Below, piece by piece: positions 8,142-17,269 of a stretch of DNA of 64,000 bases. The translations under genes were made by a program, and so were the position numbers. Positions within the stretch are counted from its first letter, which is position 1. Each line of letters opens with the position of its first letter. The notes beneath the pieces are model-generated. The model was not told the DNA's origin and made no database searches. It saw only the letters and a list, made by a program, of their open reading frames with translations. Origin of the DNA: an uncultured Alcaligenaceae bacterium (GTDB lineage Bacteria; Pseudomonadota; Gammaproteobacteria; Burkholderiales; Burkholderiaceae_B); NCBI GenBank assembly GCA_937908115.1, contig CALEQZ010000072.1, positions 1 to 64,000 on the forward strand, written 5' to 3'.

Positions 8142-9145
8142 GCCCGCAGCAGCCGCGCCGCATCGGGCGCGAAATACGTCAGGATGCCGTCGGCGCCGGC
8201 GCGCTTGAAGGCGACCAGCGATTCCATCATGACCTTGTCGTGGTCCAGCCAGCCGTTGGCCGCCGCGGCCTTGAGCATGGCGTACTCGCCGCTGACCTGA
8301 TAGGCGAAGGTCGGGACGCGGAAGGCGTCCTTGACCCGGCGCAGCACGTCAAGGTAGGGCATGCCGGGCTTGACCATGACCATGTCCGCGCCCTCGTTCA
8401 AGTCGAGCTCGACTTCGCGCAGCGCCTCGTCGATGTTGGCCGGGTCCATCTGGTAAGTAGCCTTGCTGGACTTGCCCAGGTTGGCCGCCGAGCCGACCGC
8501 GTCGCGAAACGGCCCATAGAACGCGCTGGCGTACTTGGCCGAATACGCCATGATGCGGGTGTGGATATGGCCTTCGCGCTCGAGCGCCTGGCGTATTGCG
8601 CCGATGCGCCCGTCCATCATGTCGCTGGGCGCGACGATGTCCACGCCGGCGGCGGCCTGGGCAAGCGCCTGGCGCACCAGGATGTCGATGGTGGGCTCGT
8701 TCAGCACGTAGCCTTGGTCGTCGATCAGGCCGTCCTGGCCGTGGCTGGTGTACGGGTCGAGCGCGACGTCGGTCATGACGCCCAGCTCGGGAAAGCGTTT
8801 CTTCAGCTCGGCCACCACGCGCGGCACCAGGCCGTCGGGGTTGGCCGCCTCGATGCCGTCGGGCGTCTTCAGTGACGGCTCGATCACCGGAAACAGCGCC
8901 AGCACCGGGATGCCCAGCGCGACGCATTCTTCGGTCACCGGCAGCAGGGTGTCCAGCGAGTAGCGGTGCACGCCCGGCATGGACGGCACGGGCTGCGTCA
9001 GCCCTTTGCCTTCGGCGACGAAGACGGGATAGATCAGGTCGTCGACGGTCAGCGTGCTTTCGCGCACCAGGCGGCGGGTGAAATCATCGCGGCGCAGGCG
9101 GCGCGGGCGCGCGGCGGGATACGAGCGGGACAGGGGATGCGTCAT
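8138..9145 (-). CDS. hemB: delta-aminolevulinic acid dehydratase (porphobilinogen synthase)
   Basis: 335-residue HemB, which condenses two 5-aminolevulinates to porphobilinogen in tetrapyrrole synthesis. The two Schiff-base lysines are visible in AYSAKYASAFYGPF and MVKPGMPYLD. The metal segment reads DVALDPYTSHGQDG: Asp and Ala replace the three cysteines of zinc enzymes, so this is the Asp-rich, Mg-dependent type. The ATG overlaps the engB stop as ATGA, so engB and hemB form a two-gene, translationally coupled operon. Confidence 0.97.
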   Translation of the reverse strand: MTHPLSRSYPAARPRRLRRDDFTRRLVRESTLTVDDLIYPVFVAEGKGLTQPVPSMPGVHRYSLDTLLPVTEECVALGIPVLALFPVIEPSLKTPDGIEAANPDGLVPRVVAELKKRFPELGVMTDVALDPYTSHGQDGLIDDQGYVLNEPTIDILVRQALAQAAAGVDIVAPSDMMDGRIGAIRQALEREGHIHTRIMAYSAKYASAFYGPFRDAVGSAANLGKSSKATYQMDPANIDEALREVELDLNEGADMVMVKPGMPYLDVLRRVKDAFRVPTFAYQVSGEYAMLKAAAANGWLDHDKVMMESLVAFKRAGADGILTYFAPDAARLLRA

Positions 9146-9765
9146 GGTACGACCTTCGGAGAAATCCAATTTTCGATGTGCGCGGCGGCTTCGGCCAAGC
9201 CGATGCGCTCGGTGGCCGAGAAGGGGATCGCGGTCAGTGCGCCGATGTCGGCCAAGTCCTTGCGCACGGCATAGACCGCGCGCACGCGCTGGCCATACGG
9301 GAGTTTGTCCGCCTTTGTCAGCAACGCCAGGACGGGCCGGCCGGTCGGCGCGATCCAATCGGCCAAGCGCCGGTCGAGTTCGGTGACGCCGCGGCGGATG
9401 TCGATGAGCAGCACGATGCCGGCCAGCGACGCGCGGTCGCGCAGATAGGCGCCGAGCACGTCGGCCCATTCCTCGCGCGCCTGCTGGGCGACGGCGGCGT
9501 AGCCGTAGCCGGGCAGGTCCACCAAGTAGCCCAGCGCCTGGCCGGGCGCGAGCGGATCGGGCAGCGCGAACAGATTGATCAACCGTGTGCGGCCCGGCGT
9601 CTTGCTGGAAAACGCCAGCCGGCGCTGGTTGGCCAGCACGTTGATGGCTGAAGACTTGCCGGCGTTGGAGCGGCCCACGAAACAAACCTCGGGCGGCCCG
9701 GCAGGCGGTAGTTGATCCAGCCGGGCGGCCGAAACGTGGAAGGAGGCGCGGTGCAGTAGGGACAC
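9142..9765 (-). CDS. engB: ribosome-biogenesis GTPase EngB (YsxC/YihA)
   Basis: 207-residue EngB GTPase needed for large-subunit assembly. G1 is GRSNAGKSS (about residues 30-38), the G2 region is KTPGRTRLIN, G3 is DLPGYGYA, G4 is TKAD and G5 is SATERIG. The start is set at the GTG at 9763-9765, giving VSLLHRASFHVSAARLDQLP, which matches the family N-terminus. An in-frame ATG at 9876 adds 37 residues with no family support that lie in the region bearing the cytochrome c4 promoter. It is coupled to hemB by an ATGA overlap. Confidence 0.95.
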   Translation of the reverse strand: MSLLHRASFHVSAARLDQLPPAGPPEVCFVGRSNAGKSSAINVLANQRRLAFSSKTPGRTRLINLFALPDPLAPGQALGYLVDLPGYGYAAVAQQAREEWADVLGAYLRDRASLAGIVLLIDIRRGVTELDRRLADWIAPTGRPVLALLTKADKLPYGQRVRAVYAVRKDLADIGALTAIPFSATERIGLAEAAAHIENWISPKVVP

Positions 9766-9803
9766 GGGCAGGTTGCCGACACGGTTGGTTGCGAACGCTA
9801 TTG

Positions 9804-9809
9804 TATAAT
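9804..9809 (+). promoter_or_regulatory. consensus -10 box upstream of cytochrome c4
   Basis: A perfect TATAAT at 9804-9809 sits in the 191-base gap between divergent engB and the cytochrome c4 gene. Upstream GGTTGG or TTGGTT is only a weak -35. If used, it leaves about 140 bases of untranslated leader before the cytochrome gene. Confidence 0.45.
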
Positions 9810-9956
9810 CGCGTGTTTGCAACAAGCGGCCCGTTGCCACGCCGGGGCCCTGGCTGCAGGGCTTGCCCAGCGCCATGTCTGGCGGGTCGCAGTTTTTCTC
9901 GCAGGGCGCGAGGCCGGTCGGTCCGCGTCATGCCGCGTCCGATCGTCGAGGTTTTC

Positions 9957-10652
9957 ATGAAGCGTGTGCTGTCCCGGATACTGATAGCTGGCGGGCTGAT
10001 GCTCGGTGTTTCCGTCATCTCGCCGAGTTTCGCGGCCGAATCCGCTGCCTCCAAGCCCGATGCGGCCAAAGGCAGCCAGCTGTATTCGCAGGGCGATGCC
10101 TCGCGCGGCGTGACCGCCTGCCTGACCTGTCATGGCCCGAACGGCAACAGCTCCGTGCCGGCCAACCCCAACCTGGCCGGGCTGCCCCACGAATACATCT
10201 ACAAGCAACTGGTCGACTTCAAGGTCAAGCAGGGCGCCGAGCAGCCCGTGCGCCGCGGCCCCGAAGGTGCACCTACGGCCATGACGGCAATCGCCGGCCC
10301 GCTGACCGAAGAAGACATGCGCAACCTGGCCGTTTACCTGGCGCAGCAGCCGCTGACCCAGCGCGCGACCGCCACCCGCAAGGACTTGGTCGAGCGCGGC
10401 CAGCAGATCTGGCGTGCCGGCCTGCCTGAGCGCGGCGTGCCCGCCTGCGCGGCCTGCCACGGCGCCAACGGCGCCGGCATCCCCGGCCAATATCCGCGCC
10501 TGGCCGGCCAGTTCCCGTCGTACATCGAAGAGCAGCTCAAGTTGTTCCGCGCCGGCCATCGCGCCAACAGCGAGGTCATGCGCGACATCGCCGATCGCAT
10601 GTCGGACGCCGACATCCAGGCCGTTTCCGACTACGCCGCCGGCCTGCGCTGA
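9957..10652 (+). CDS. periplasmic dihaem cytochrome c4
   Basis: 231-residue exported cytochrome. The signal peptide starts MKRVLSRILIAGG and ends SPSFA-A. Two similar class I cytochrome domains follow, each with a CxxCH haem site: CLTCHG at about residue 55 and CAACHG at about 160. Axial Met candidates lie in TAMTAIAGPL and SEVMRDIADRM. It shuttles electrons between the cytochrome bc1 complex and terminal oxidases. The upstream in-frame ATG codons are rejected because the signal peptide defines 9957. The following resB-ccsB genes encode the machinery that attaches haem to such proteins. Confidence 0.95.
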   Translation: MKRVLSRILIAGGLMLGVSVISPSFAAESAASKPDAAKGSQLYSQGDASRGVTACLTCHGPNGNSSVPANPNLAGLPHEYIYKQLVDFKVKQGAEQPVRRGPEGAPTAMTAIAGPLTEEDMRNLAVYLAQQPLTQRATATRKDLVERGQQIWRAGLPERGVPACAACHGANGAGIPGQYPRLAGQFPSYIEEQLKLFRAGHRANSEVMRDIADRMSDADIQAVSDYAAGLR

Positions 10653-10766
10653 CGCGTGGCCCTGCGACGCCCGCCGCCGGAACCGTTGCGCGGCGGGCGT
10701 GTCCATGAGAGGGGCGGCTGCCGGTGCGGCCGCATCGCGCGCGCTGCGCGCCGTCTCTCTTGCTTC

Positions 10767-12839
10767 ATGACCGCTACACCTTCCTCTTCCCGCCGCCACA
10801 GCCTGGTCGCAGACGTGATCGAGCTGCTGGGCTCGATGCGCTTCGCGGTCAGCCTGCTGACCTTCATCTGCGTGGCCAGCATCATCGGCACCGTGCTGCC
10901 GCAGAACCAGCCGGCGAACAACTACATCGACCGCTTCGGGCCCTTCTGGTACGAGCTCTTCGACAAGTTCTTGATCTGGAAGGTCTACAACAGCTGGTGG
11001 TTCCTGCTGATCATGGCCTTCCTGGTCGTGTCGACCAGCCTGTGCCTGTTGCGCAACGCGCCCAAGATGCTGCGCGACGCGCGCTCGTTTCGCGAGCACA
11101 TCCGGCAATCCAGCCTGCGCGCCTTTCACCATCGCGTCGAATGCGAGTCCGCCGAAGACGTCGAGCGCACGGCTGGCCGGGTGCGCCGGTGGCTCGCCGC
11201 GCAAGGCTATGCCGTGCGCGAGCGGCGCGATGGCGACGCGCTGCTGCTTGCGGCCAAGCGCGGCAGCGCCAATCGCCTGGGCTATATCTTCGCGCATGCG
11301 GCCATCGTGGTGATCTGCATCGGCGGCTTGCTCGACAGCGAGCTGCCCGTGCGCCTGCAGATCTGGCTAGGCGACAAAAAGCCCGTCGTCGAGAACATGC
11401 TGATCGCCGACGTGCCTGACAGCGGCCGCCTGTCGCCGTCCAATCCCAGCTATCGGGCGAGCGTGCTGGTGCCCGAAGGAACGACCGTGGGCAACGCGGT
11501 CGTGATGGTGGACGACGGCGCGCTGGTGCAGCCGTTGCCCTTCGAGATGACGCTCAAGAAATTCGTCATCGATTACTACTCAACCGGCATGCCCAGCCGA
11601 TTCGCCAGCGAGGTGGAGGTGCGCGACCCCCAGACCGGCCATCGTTTCGAGCAGGTCATCGAGGTCAACGAGCCGCTGCGCTACAAGGGCGTGACGGTGT
11701 ACCAGTCCAGCTTCGACGATGGTGGCAGCCCGGTCCAGCTGGTCGGCCGGCCGCTGGCCGGCGCGCGGGATTTTGCCTTCAAGCTGGATGGGCGCGTCGG
11801 TGGCGACCTGCCGCTGGACGTGGAAGGGCTGGACCGCAAGTTGCGGATCGAGATCACGGGCCTGCGCCCCATCAACGTCGAGGACCTGTCCGGCGGCGAC
11901 GCGCCCCAGCCCCGGGACTTGGGCGAGCACGTGGCTGCGGTCACTGGCAGCGCCGCCGGCAAGCGCAAGGACAACCTGCGCAACGTCGGGCCCAGCATCC
12001 AGTACCGCCTGATCGACGAAACCGGCCAGTCACGCGAATTCAACAACTACATGCTGCCCGTGGTGTTGGACGGGCAACCGGTCTTCCTGTCCGGGGTGCG
12101 TGCCAATCCGGCAGAAAACTTCCGCTACGTGCGCATTCCCGCCGACGCGCAGGGCACCATCGATGAGTTCATGAGGCTGCGCGCGGCGCTGCAGGATCCG
12201 CAGGCGCGCCGCGAAGCCGCCCGGCGCTTTGCCGCGGCCAACGCCGCCGCCGGCGCCGACCGCGAGCCGCTGCAGACATCGGCCGAGCGCGCGCTCGAGA
12301 CCTTTGCCCGCGGCGGCCTGCAGGAAGTGGCTGACTTCCTGGAAAAGAACGTGCCCGGCGATGAGCTGCCGCGCGCGGCCGACATCATCATCCGGTTGCT
12401 TGGCGCGTCCATCGGCGAGTTGCGCAACGTCGCCCGCGAGCGGGCGGGGCTGGCGCCGCTGCCGGCCGAAGACCTGGCCGGCGAAGACGCGGCTGCCTGG
12501 TCGCGCTTGGCCGTGGCGGCGTTGTCGGACCTGGCCTTGTATCCGGCGCCTGTCTGGCTAAGCCTTGCGGACTTCCAGCACAAGCAGGCCAGCGTTTTCC
12601 AGGTGACCCGCACGCCGGGCAAGAACGCCGTTTATCTTGGCTGCCTGCTGCTGGTGCTGGGGGTCTTCGCGATGTTCTACGTGCGTGACCGCCGCATCTG
12701 GGTGTGGCTGCGGCCAGCCGGCGCAGACGGCACCGCCGTGCTGGCGGCGATGACGTCGCAGAAGCGTACACTGGACTTCAACCGCGAATTCGAACGTTTT
12801 CGCCAGGCGTTGGCGGACCTGGCGAAACGGGGAGCCTGA
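10767..12839 (+). CDS. resB: System II cytochrome c biogenesis protein ResB
   Basis: 690-residue ResB/Ccs1 protein of the System II haem-ligation complex in the inner membrane. Three N-terminal membrane helices are visible: RFAVSLLTFICVASIIGTVL, NSWWFLLIMAFLVVSTSLCL, and a third after the first soluble loop, LGYIFAHAAIVVICIGGL. A large periplasmic domain (about 210-620) follows, then a last helix before a short cytoplasmic tail. The start MTATPSSSRRH at 10767 is chosen because the upstream codons are low-complexity. ccsB begins one base after its stop. ResB and CcsB together carry haem outward and keep apocytochrome cysteines reduced, the latter with electrons from DsbD-type carriers. Confidence 0.95.
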   Translation: MTATPSSSRRHSLVADVIELLGSMRFAVSLLTFICVASIIGTVLPQNQPANNYIDRFGPFWYELFDKFLIWKVYNSWWFLLIMAFLVVSTSLCLLRNAPKMLRDARSFREHIRQSSLRAFHHRVECESAEDVERTAGRVRRWLAAQGYAVRERRDGDALLLAAKRGSANRLGYIFAHAAIVVICIGGLLDSELPVRLQIWLGDKKPVVENMLIADVPDSGRLSPSNPSYRASVLVPEGTTVGNAVVMVDDGALVQPLPFEMTLKKFVIDYYSTGMPSRFASEVEVRDPQTGHRFEQVIEVNEPLRYKGVTVYQSSFDDGGSPVQLVGRPLAGARDFAFKLDGRVGGDLPLDVEGLDRKLRIEITGLRPINVEDLSGGDAPQPRDLGEHVAAVTGSAAGKRKDNLRNVGPSIQYRLIDETGQSREFNNYMLPVVLDGQPVFLSGVRANPAENFRYVRIPADAQGTIDEFMRLRAALQDPQARREAARRFAAANAAAGADREPLQTSAERALETFARGGLQEVADFLEKNVPGDELPRAADIIIRLLGASIGELRNVARERAGLAPLPAEDLAGEDAAAWSRLAVAALSDLALYPAPVWLSLADFQHKQASVFQVTRTPGKNAVYLGCLLLVLGVFAMFYVRDRRIWVWLRPAGADGTAVLAAMTSQKRTLDFNREFERFRQALADLAKRGA

Positions 12840-12840
12840 C

Positions 12841-14175
12841 ATGGCCGATACCGCAACGCATACGACCGCCCCGTGGGGCGACGGCATGTCCGATACTGGC
12901 GACGCGCGCGCGCTGCGCGGCAGGCCGGATTGGACCGACCTGGTGTTCTTCCTCGTGCTGGCCCTCGGCGCCGGCTACGCCCTGTCGGCGTATCCCGGCG
13001 CGATGGACGGCTATGAAAAGGCCATCCTGTGCCTGGCCGTGCCCTTCCTGACTTGGCTGGGTTGGCTGTGGCGGCCCTTGCGCAAGCTGATGGTCGCCGT
13101 GGGGCTGGCCGCAGGCCTGGCCGTATGGCTCTACCAGGGCGACCTGGCGCGCGCCGAACAGGTGTTTCTGCTGAAGTACCTGTTTTCCTCGCAATCGGCC
13201 ATCCTATGGATGTGCGCCCTGTTCGTGCTGGCCACCGTGTGCTATTGGGCGGGCCTGGCCAGCCCGACGGCCGCCTGGCTGGGTACCGCGCTGGCTTGGG
13301 GCGCGGTCTTTTCCGGCGTGACCGGCATGCTGGTGCGCTGGCGGGAAGGCCACCTCATGGGGCCGGACATCGGCCACATTCCCGTCAGCAACCTGTACGA
13401 AGTCTTCGTCCTTTTCGCCCTGATCACTGCGCTGTTCTACCTGTACTACGAGCGGCGCTATGCCACGCGCGCGCTGGGCGGGTTCGTGATGCTGGTGATC
13501 AGCTCGGCCGTCGTCTTCCTGCTGTGGTATTCGTTTACCCGCGAGGCCTACCAAATCCAGCCGCTCGTGCCGGCGCTCAAGAGCTGGTGGATGAAGCTGC
13601 ACGTGCCGGCCAATTTCATCGGCTACGGCACGTTCTCGCTGGCGGCCATGGTGGGGTTTGCCTACCTGGTCAAGCAATACGGGCAGACCGCGTCCTGGCG
13701 CAAGCTCCTGCCGCTGTTCGTGCTGGGCGTGCTGCTGGCGGCCGAGCCCATGGTGTTCCGCACGCAGGAGCTGTCGGCCACGTGGATGCTTTACTTCGGC
13801 GTGGGTGCCATCGTCGTGGGCGGCATCCTGTTGTGCCGGCGCGCCATCGCCGCGCGCCTGCCGTCGCTCGAAGTGCTCGACGACATCATGTACCGCGCCA
13901 TCGCCGTGGGCTTCGCCTTCTTCACGGTCGCCACCATACTGGGGGCGCTGTGGGCCGCTGACGCCTGGGGGGCTTACTGGCAGTGGGATCCCAAAGAGAC
14001 CTGGGCGCTGATCGTCTGGCTGAACTACGCCGCCTGGCTGCATATGCGCCTGCTCAAGGGACTGCGCGGCACCTTCGCCGCCTATTGGGCCCTGGTCGGA
14101 CTGCTCATCACCGGGTTTGCCTTCCTGGGCGTGAACATGTTCCTGTCCGGGCTGCACTCGTACGGGGAGCTGTAG
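12841..14175 (+). CDS. ccsB: System II cytochrome c biogenesis protein CcsB (ResC)
   Basis: 444-residue partner of ResB, a polytopic membrane haem-handling protein. The WWD-type signature is WGAYWQWDPKETWALIVW at about residues 376-393 (the second Trp of WQWD is near 382). Conserved external histidines include that of GPDIGHIPVSNLYE and that of LHVPANFIGYG. The ATG lies one base after the resB stop. The first 30 residues are a poorly conserved soluble lead, and the internal Met16 could be the real start. It completes the cytochrome c4-resB-ccsB block. Confidence 0.95.
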   Translation: MADTATHTTAPWGDGMSDTGDARALRGRPDWTDLVFFLVLALGAGYALSAYPGAMDGYEKAILCLAVPFLTWLGWLWRPLRKLMVAVGLAAGLAVWLYQGDLARAEQVFLLKYLFSSQSAILWMCALFVLATVCYWAGLASPTAAWLGTALAWGAVFSGVTGMLVRWREGHLMGPDIGHIPVSNLYEVFVLFALITALFYLYYERRYATRALGGFVMLVISSAVVFLLWYSFTREAYQIQPLVPALKSWWMKLHVPANFIGYGTFSLAAMVGFAYLVKQYGQTASWRKLLPLFVLGVLLAAEPMVFRTQELSATWMLYFGVGAIVVGGILLCRRAIAARLPSLEVLDDIMYRAIAVGFAFFTVATILGALWAADAWGAYWQWDPKETWALIVWLNYAAWLHMRLLKGLRGTFAAYWALVGLLITGFAFLGVNMFLSGLHSYGEL

Positions 14176-14311
14176 GCAACCCGGACTGGCGCACTGCCTG
14201 CGCAAGGAACCCCGATAAGGCATTGACGGGGGCGGCTGCGCGGGCGCCCGGCGGCTATGGCCGTGGGTCCAACCATTGGCGTACGCCGGGACGCCTGCCG
14301 CGCTGCCTCGA

Positions 14312-14970
14312 TCACGCGGGACAAAAATCCGCCCAAAACAACTGGTCCCGTCCTACGTCGACCGCATGGTGGCCAAGGCGTTCCAGGCGGCCGTCGGACA
14401 TGACGCGATAAACCGTAAAGCCGGCGGTGCATTCAACGATCCGGTCGCTTTCGTCGAGGTATCGACCGGGCTGGCGCGGCGCCGCAACCAAGAAGTGGCC
14501 GTCGTGCGACAGCGTGATGCAACGGGCGTGCAACCCTGAAAGCGGCACGCGCTGGGTCACTGCCGGCTTGCCGCCGTCCGGATCCAGGGCAATTACGACG
14601 ATGCTGTTTTCGCCGCACGGCGCAGGCTGCGCCGTATCGGCGGGCACGGGGTGCCAGCGGTTGACGACGTAGGCATGGCGGCCGCCCGGATGCAGCACGA
14701 TGGCCCCGCCCAATTGGGGGCGACGGACTTCAAGCGGGCGCTCGAGCAGGTTCATGACCCAGCGCGGCCGCGGCTCGATGGTTCCGCCGCGGCATCGAAA
14801 GCCTATGAGTTGGTTCTGCCGTTCCAGCACCGCATAGAGGGTGCGGCCATCGGCATGAAACGCACTATTTCTTGGGCCGAAGCCGTATCCACCGTTGGGT
14901 GCGATGCGCTGCGAGCAAGTTATGGCCTGCCCCGAGTCGGTCATAGAAGCGCTTCATCCCCATTTCCAAA
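14312..14970 (-). pseudogene. truncated lactonase (6-phosphogluconolactonase-like beta-propeller)
   Basis: About 211 residues matching the C-terminal half of the seven-bladed lactonase family. It contains GGYGFGPRNSAFHADGRTLY, then LHPGGRHAYVVNR, HDGHFLVAA and an intact family end LFWADFCPA. The family is normally 330-400 residues. The N-terminal half is absent: upstream of the ATG at 14944 the frame meets a stop within a few codons, and the sequence beyond is unrelated. No separate fragment of the missing half is seen elsewhere in the window. This is a decayed gene, probably cut by a deletion that also joined it to the Bug relic next to it. Confidence 0.75.
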
Positions 14971-15027
14971 TCGCCACCGCGTCCGCAACTTGGTCCCGCG
15001 CCGCATGCGCGGCGCCACATTCCGGCC

Positions 15028-15209
15028 CCCTTGTTGGCGCAGGCCAGCCGCGCCGCACTGAATGACCCCGACGTGCTCAAGCGCATCGAAGGCATGGGCA
15101 GCGTGCCGACTTTCCTGCACGGCGAGGAATTCAAGAAGTTCTTGGACCGCCAGGTGCAGACCAGACCTACCGCACTTTGATCGAAACGGGCCTGCTGACC
15201 ACGGATTGA
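15028..15209 (+). pseudogene. 3' remnant of a Bug/TctC gene with a frameshift
   Basis: From about 15031 the plus strand encodes LAQASRAALNDPDVLKR, then IEGMGSVPTFLHGEEFKKFL, the usual C-terminal region of Bug proteins. The frame breaks at about 15160 and resumes two frames over as TYRTLIETGLLTTD followed by TGA at 15207-15209. The break coincides with a tandem duplication of the 5-mer CAGAC; removing one copy restores a continuous frame. The N-terminal 250 or so residues are missing. The piece is thus both 5'-truncated and frameshifted, and it abuts the lactonase relic on the other strand. Confidence 0.75.
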
Positions 15210-15220
15210 GCGCGCCGAAA

Positions 15221-15242
15221 GGCCTCGCGATAAGGCGAGGCC
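15221..15242. terminator. hairpin between Bug relic and lysA
   Basis: GGCCTCGC, loop GATAAG, GCGAGGCC: an 8-base perfect stem. Read on the minus strand it is followed by TTTCGG, so it could end lysA transcription. On the plus strand it lies 11 bases after the relic's stop codon and may be that gene's old terminator. Confidence 0.5.
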
Positions 15243-15337
15243 CGGAAAAGGGCTTGCGTGCGCCGGGGCACAGGCCGGCGTCCGGGAAGGGGGGAAGGCG
15301 CCGCCCGGACGCTGCAGCCGGCCGGGCGGCCGGCCGG

Positions 15338-16648
15338 TCAAGGCAGCACCGACTCCCCGCGCATCAAATCTTCCAGCGTTTCGCGGCGCCGGATGACGTG
15401 GTGCCGGTTGCCGTCGACCATGACCTCGGCGGGCCGGGGGCGGCTGTTGTAGTTGCTGGCCATGACAAAGCCATAGGCGCCGGCCGACTCGATGGCCAGC
15501 AGGTCGCCCTCGCGCAGCGCCAGCTGCCGGTCTTTTGCCAGCCAATCGGCGCTTTCGCATACCGGGCCGACGATGTCATAGCGGCGTGCCGGCTCGCCCG
15601 TTCGCGCGATGACGGGCAGCACGCCGTGCCAGGCTTCGTACAGCGCCGGCCGCATCAGGTCGTTCATGGCGGCGTCGACGATGGCGAAGTCGCGCACGTC
15701 GGTGTACTTGAGGTACTGCACGCTCGTCAGCAGCACGCCGGCGTTGCCCACCAGCGAGCGGCCGGGCTCCAGGCAGAGCTGCAGGTGCCCGAGCCCGCGG
15801 GCGGCCAGCCGCTCGAAGACGCGGTCGAGCAGCGCTGCCGGCGCAAGCGCCGTTTCGTCCCGGTAGCGTATGCCCAGCCCGCCGCCCAGGTCCAGGTGTT
15901 CGATCGCGATGCCGTCGCCGGCCAGTTGCGCAATCAGGTCCAGCAACTTGTCCAGCGCATCGAGGTAAGGCGCCACGTCGGTGATCTGCGAGCCGATGTG
16001 GCAATCGACGCCTACCACGCGTATGCCCGGCAGGCGGGCAGCCTCGCGATAGACGTCGCGGGCGGTATCGATGGCGATGCCGAACTTGTTTTCCTTCAGT
16101 CCCGTGGAAATGTAGGGATGGGTCTGCGCATCGACGTCAGGGTTGACGCGCAGCGACACGGGTGCCTGCTGCCCGGACTGTTCGGCCACGCGCGACAGCA
16201 GGCGCAGCTCGGGCACGGATTCCACGTTGAAGCATTTGACGCCGGCGGCCAGCGCCGAGCGCATCTCCCATTGCTGCTTGCCCACGCCGGAGAACACCAC
16301 GCGCGACGGATCGGCGCCCGCGGCCAGCACGCGGGCGAGTTCCCCGCCCGAGACGATGTCGAACCCCGCCCCGAGGGAGGCGAATTCCTTGAGCACGGCC
16401 AGGCTGGAGTTGGCCTTCATGCCGTAGCAGACCAGCACGTTGCGCGTACCGATCGCCTGCCGGTAGGCATCCCAGGCCGCGCGCAAGGCTGCGCGCGAGT
16501 AGACGTACAGCGGGGTGCCCAGTTGGGCCGCCAGCTCGGCAAGCGGTACGCCTTCGGCGTGGAGCGCGCCGTTGCGGTAATGGAAGTGCGGCGCGCCGCA
16601 AGGCGCCCGGGCGCCTGCCTCGGGCAGGCTGGTTTGATGCGAGGTCAT
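15338..16648 (-). CDS. lysA: diaminopimelate decarboxylase
   Basis: 436-residue PLP enzyme that decarboxylates meso-diaminopimelate to lysine. The Schiff-base lysine is in CYGMKANSS (about residue 78). The glycine loop is HLDLGGGLGIRY, phosphate and substrate residues are in LEPGRSLVGNAG, and the catalytic cysteine that completes the other subunit's active site is in VGPVCESADW. Length and motif order are normal. lptM starts upstream on the same strand, 9 bases away, so lptM-lysA is an operon; this pairing is widely conserved. Confidence 0.97.
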   Translation of the reverse strand: MTSHQTSLPEAGARAPCGAPHFHYRNGALHAEGVPLAELAAQLGTPLYVYSRAALRAAWDAYRQAIGTRNVLVCYGMKANSSLAVLKEFASLGAGFDIVSGGELARVLAAGADPSRVVFSGVGKQQWEMRSALAAGVKCFNVESVPELRLLSRVAEQSGQQAPVSLRVNPDVDAQTHPYISTGLKENKFGIAIDTARDVYREAARLPGIRVVGVDCHIGSQITDVAPYLDALDKLLDLIAQLAGDGIAIEHLDLGGGLGIRYRDETALAPAALLDRVFERLAARGLGHLQLCLEPGRSLVGNAGVLLTSVQYLKYTDVRDFAIVDAAMNDLMRPALYEAWHGVLPVIARTGEPARRYDIVGPVCESADWLAKDRQLALREGDLLAIESAGAYGFVMASNYNSRPRPAEVMVDGNRHHVIRRRETLEDLMRGESVLP

Positions 16649-16657
16649 TCCGGCCGG

Positions 16658-16855
16658 TCAGTTCAGGGAGAAATCGTCGTTGGACAGGGAGTCGTCGCCA
16701 GGCAGGCTGGGCGGACGCGCCGGCGCGGCATCGTCCTGCCCGCTGGCCGGGGGCAAATAAAGCGGGCCCTTGTAGCCGCAGCCGGCAGCTGTGCCGGCCA
16801 CCAGCAGCATGGCTACAATGCAGGAAACCCGACGGATGGTTGCCGGTGTGGACAC
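16658..16855 (-). CDS. lptM: small lipoprotein LptM (YifL family)
   Basis: 65-residue lipoprotein. A hydrophobic signal (IVAMLLVAGTAAGC) with lipobox TAAGC is followed by the family hallmark GCGYKGPLYLPP, then an acidic disordered tail ending DDFSLN. In E. coli, LptM binds the LPS translocon LptDE and helps it mature. Here it is transcribed with lysA just downstream. Its start is only 32 bases from the divergent cyaY start, so the two promoters must overlap or be supplied from further out. Confidence 0.85.
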   Translation of the reverse strand: MSTPATIRRVSCIVAMLLVAGTAAGCGYKGPLYLPPASGQDDAAPARPPSLPGDDSLSNDDFSLN

Positions 16856-16887
16856 TGGGGACTCCGTTATGCGTGCAGACCGTGATT

Positions 16888-17217
16888 ATGACTGAATCCG
16901 AATTCCTGGAACTGGCCGGCGCGGTGCTCGACGCGATCGAGAGCCAGGCCGACGATTGGGCCGCGAAGTTCGACCTGGACATCGAGTCCGTGCGCAGCGG
17001 CAACGTCCTGACGCTGACCTTCGAGGACGGTGTCCAGGTCGTGATCAACACGCAGGCGGCGATGCAGGAAATCTGGGTCGCCGCGCGAAGCGGGGGCTTT
17101 CACTACCGCTATGACGGCCGCATTTGGGCCGACACCCGGGGTGGTCCGCACCTGGCCGAAGCCCTGTCGCAGATTTGTTCCGAGGCCGCCGGCCAACCGT
17201 TGACGGTCCAGCTCTAG
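16888..17217 (+). CDS. cyaY: frataxin-like iron-sulfur protein CyaY
   Basis: 109-residue CyaY, an acidic iron-binding regulator of iron-sulfur cluster assembly on IscS. The N-terminal helix is acid-rich (MTESEFLELAGAVLDAIE). The beta-sheet motifs LTLTFEDGVQVVINTQ, then QEIWVAARSGGFHYRY follow. Family length is about 105-110. The chosen ATG at 16888 opens the acidic helix; an upstream in-frame codon adds only non-family residues. It is convergent with mrcA and divergent from lptM. Confidence 0.95.
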   Translation: MTESEFLELAGAVLDAIESQADDWAAKFDLDIESVRSGNVLTLTFEDGVQVVINTQAAMQEIWVAARSGGFHYRYDGRIWADTRGGPHLAEALSQICSEAAGQPLTVQL

Positions 17218-17269
17218 CTGCCGCCTCGTCGTCGGCGGGCGCAGCCGGCGCCGCGGGGCCACGGCCGCG

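Noticed and set aside
9766..9876. N-terminal extension of EngB from an upstream ATG
   Set aside because: The added 37 residues have no family similarity and cover the cytochrome c4 -10 box.
14176..14311. A small gene between ccsB and the lactonase relic
   Set aside because: No frame with coding character or ribosome binding site is visible.
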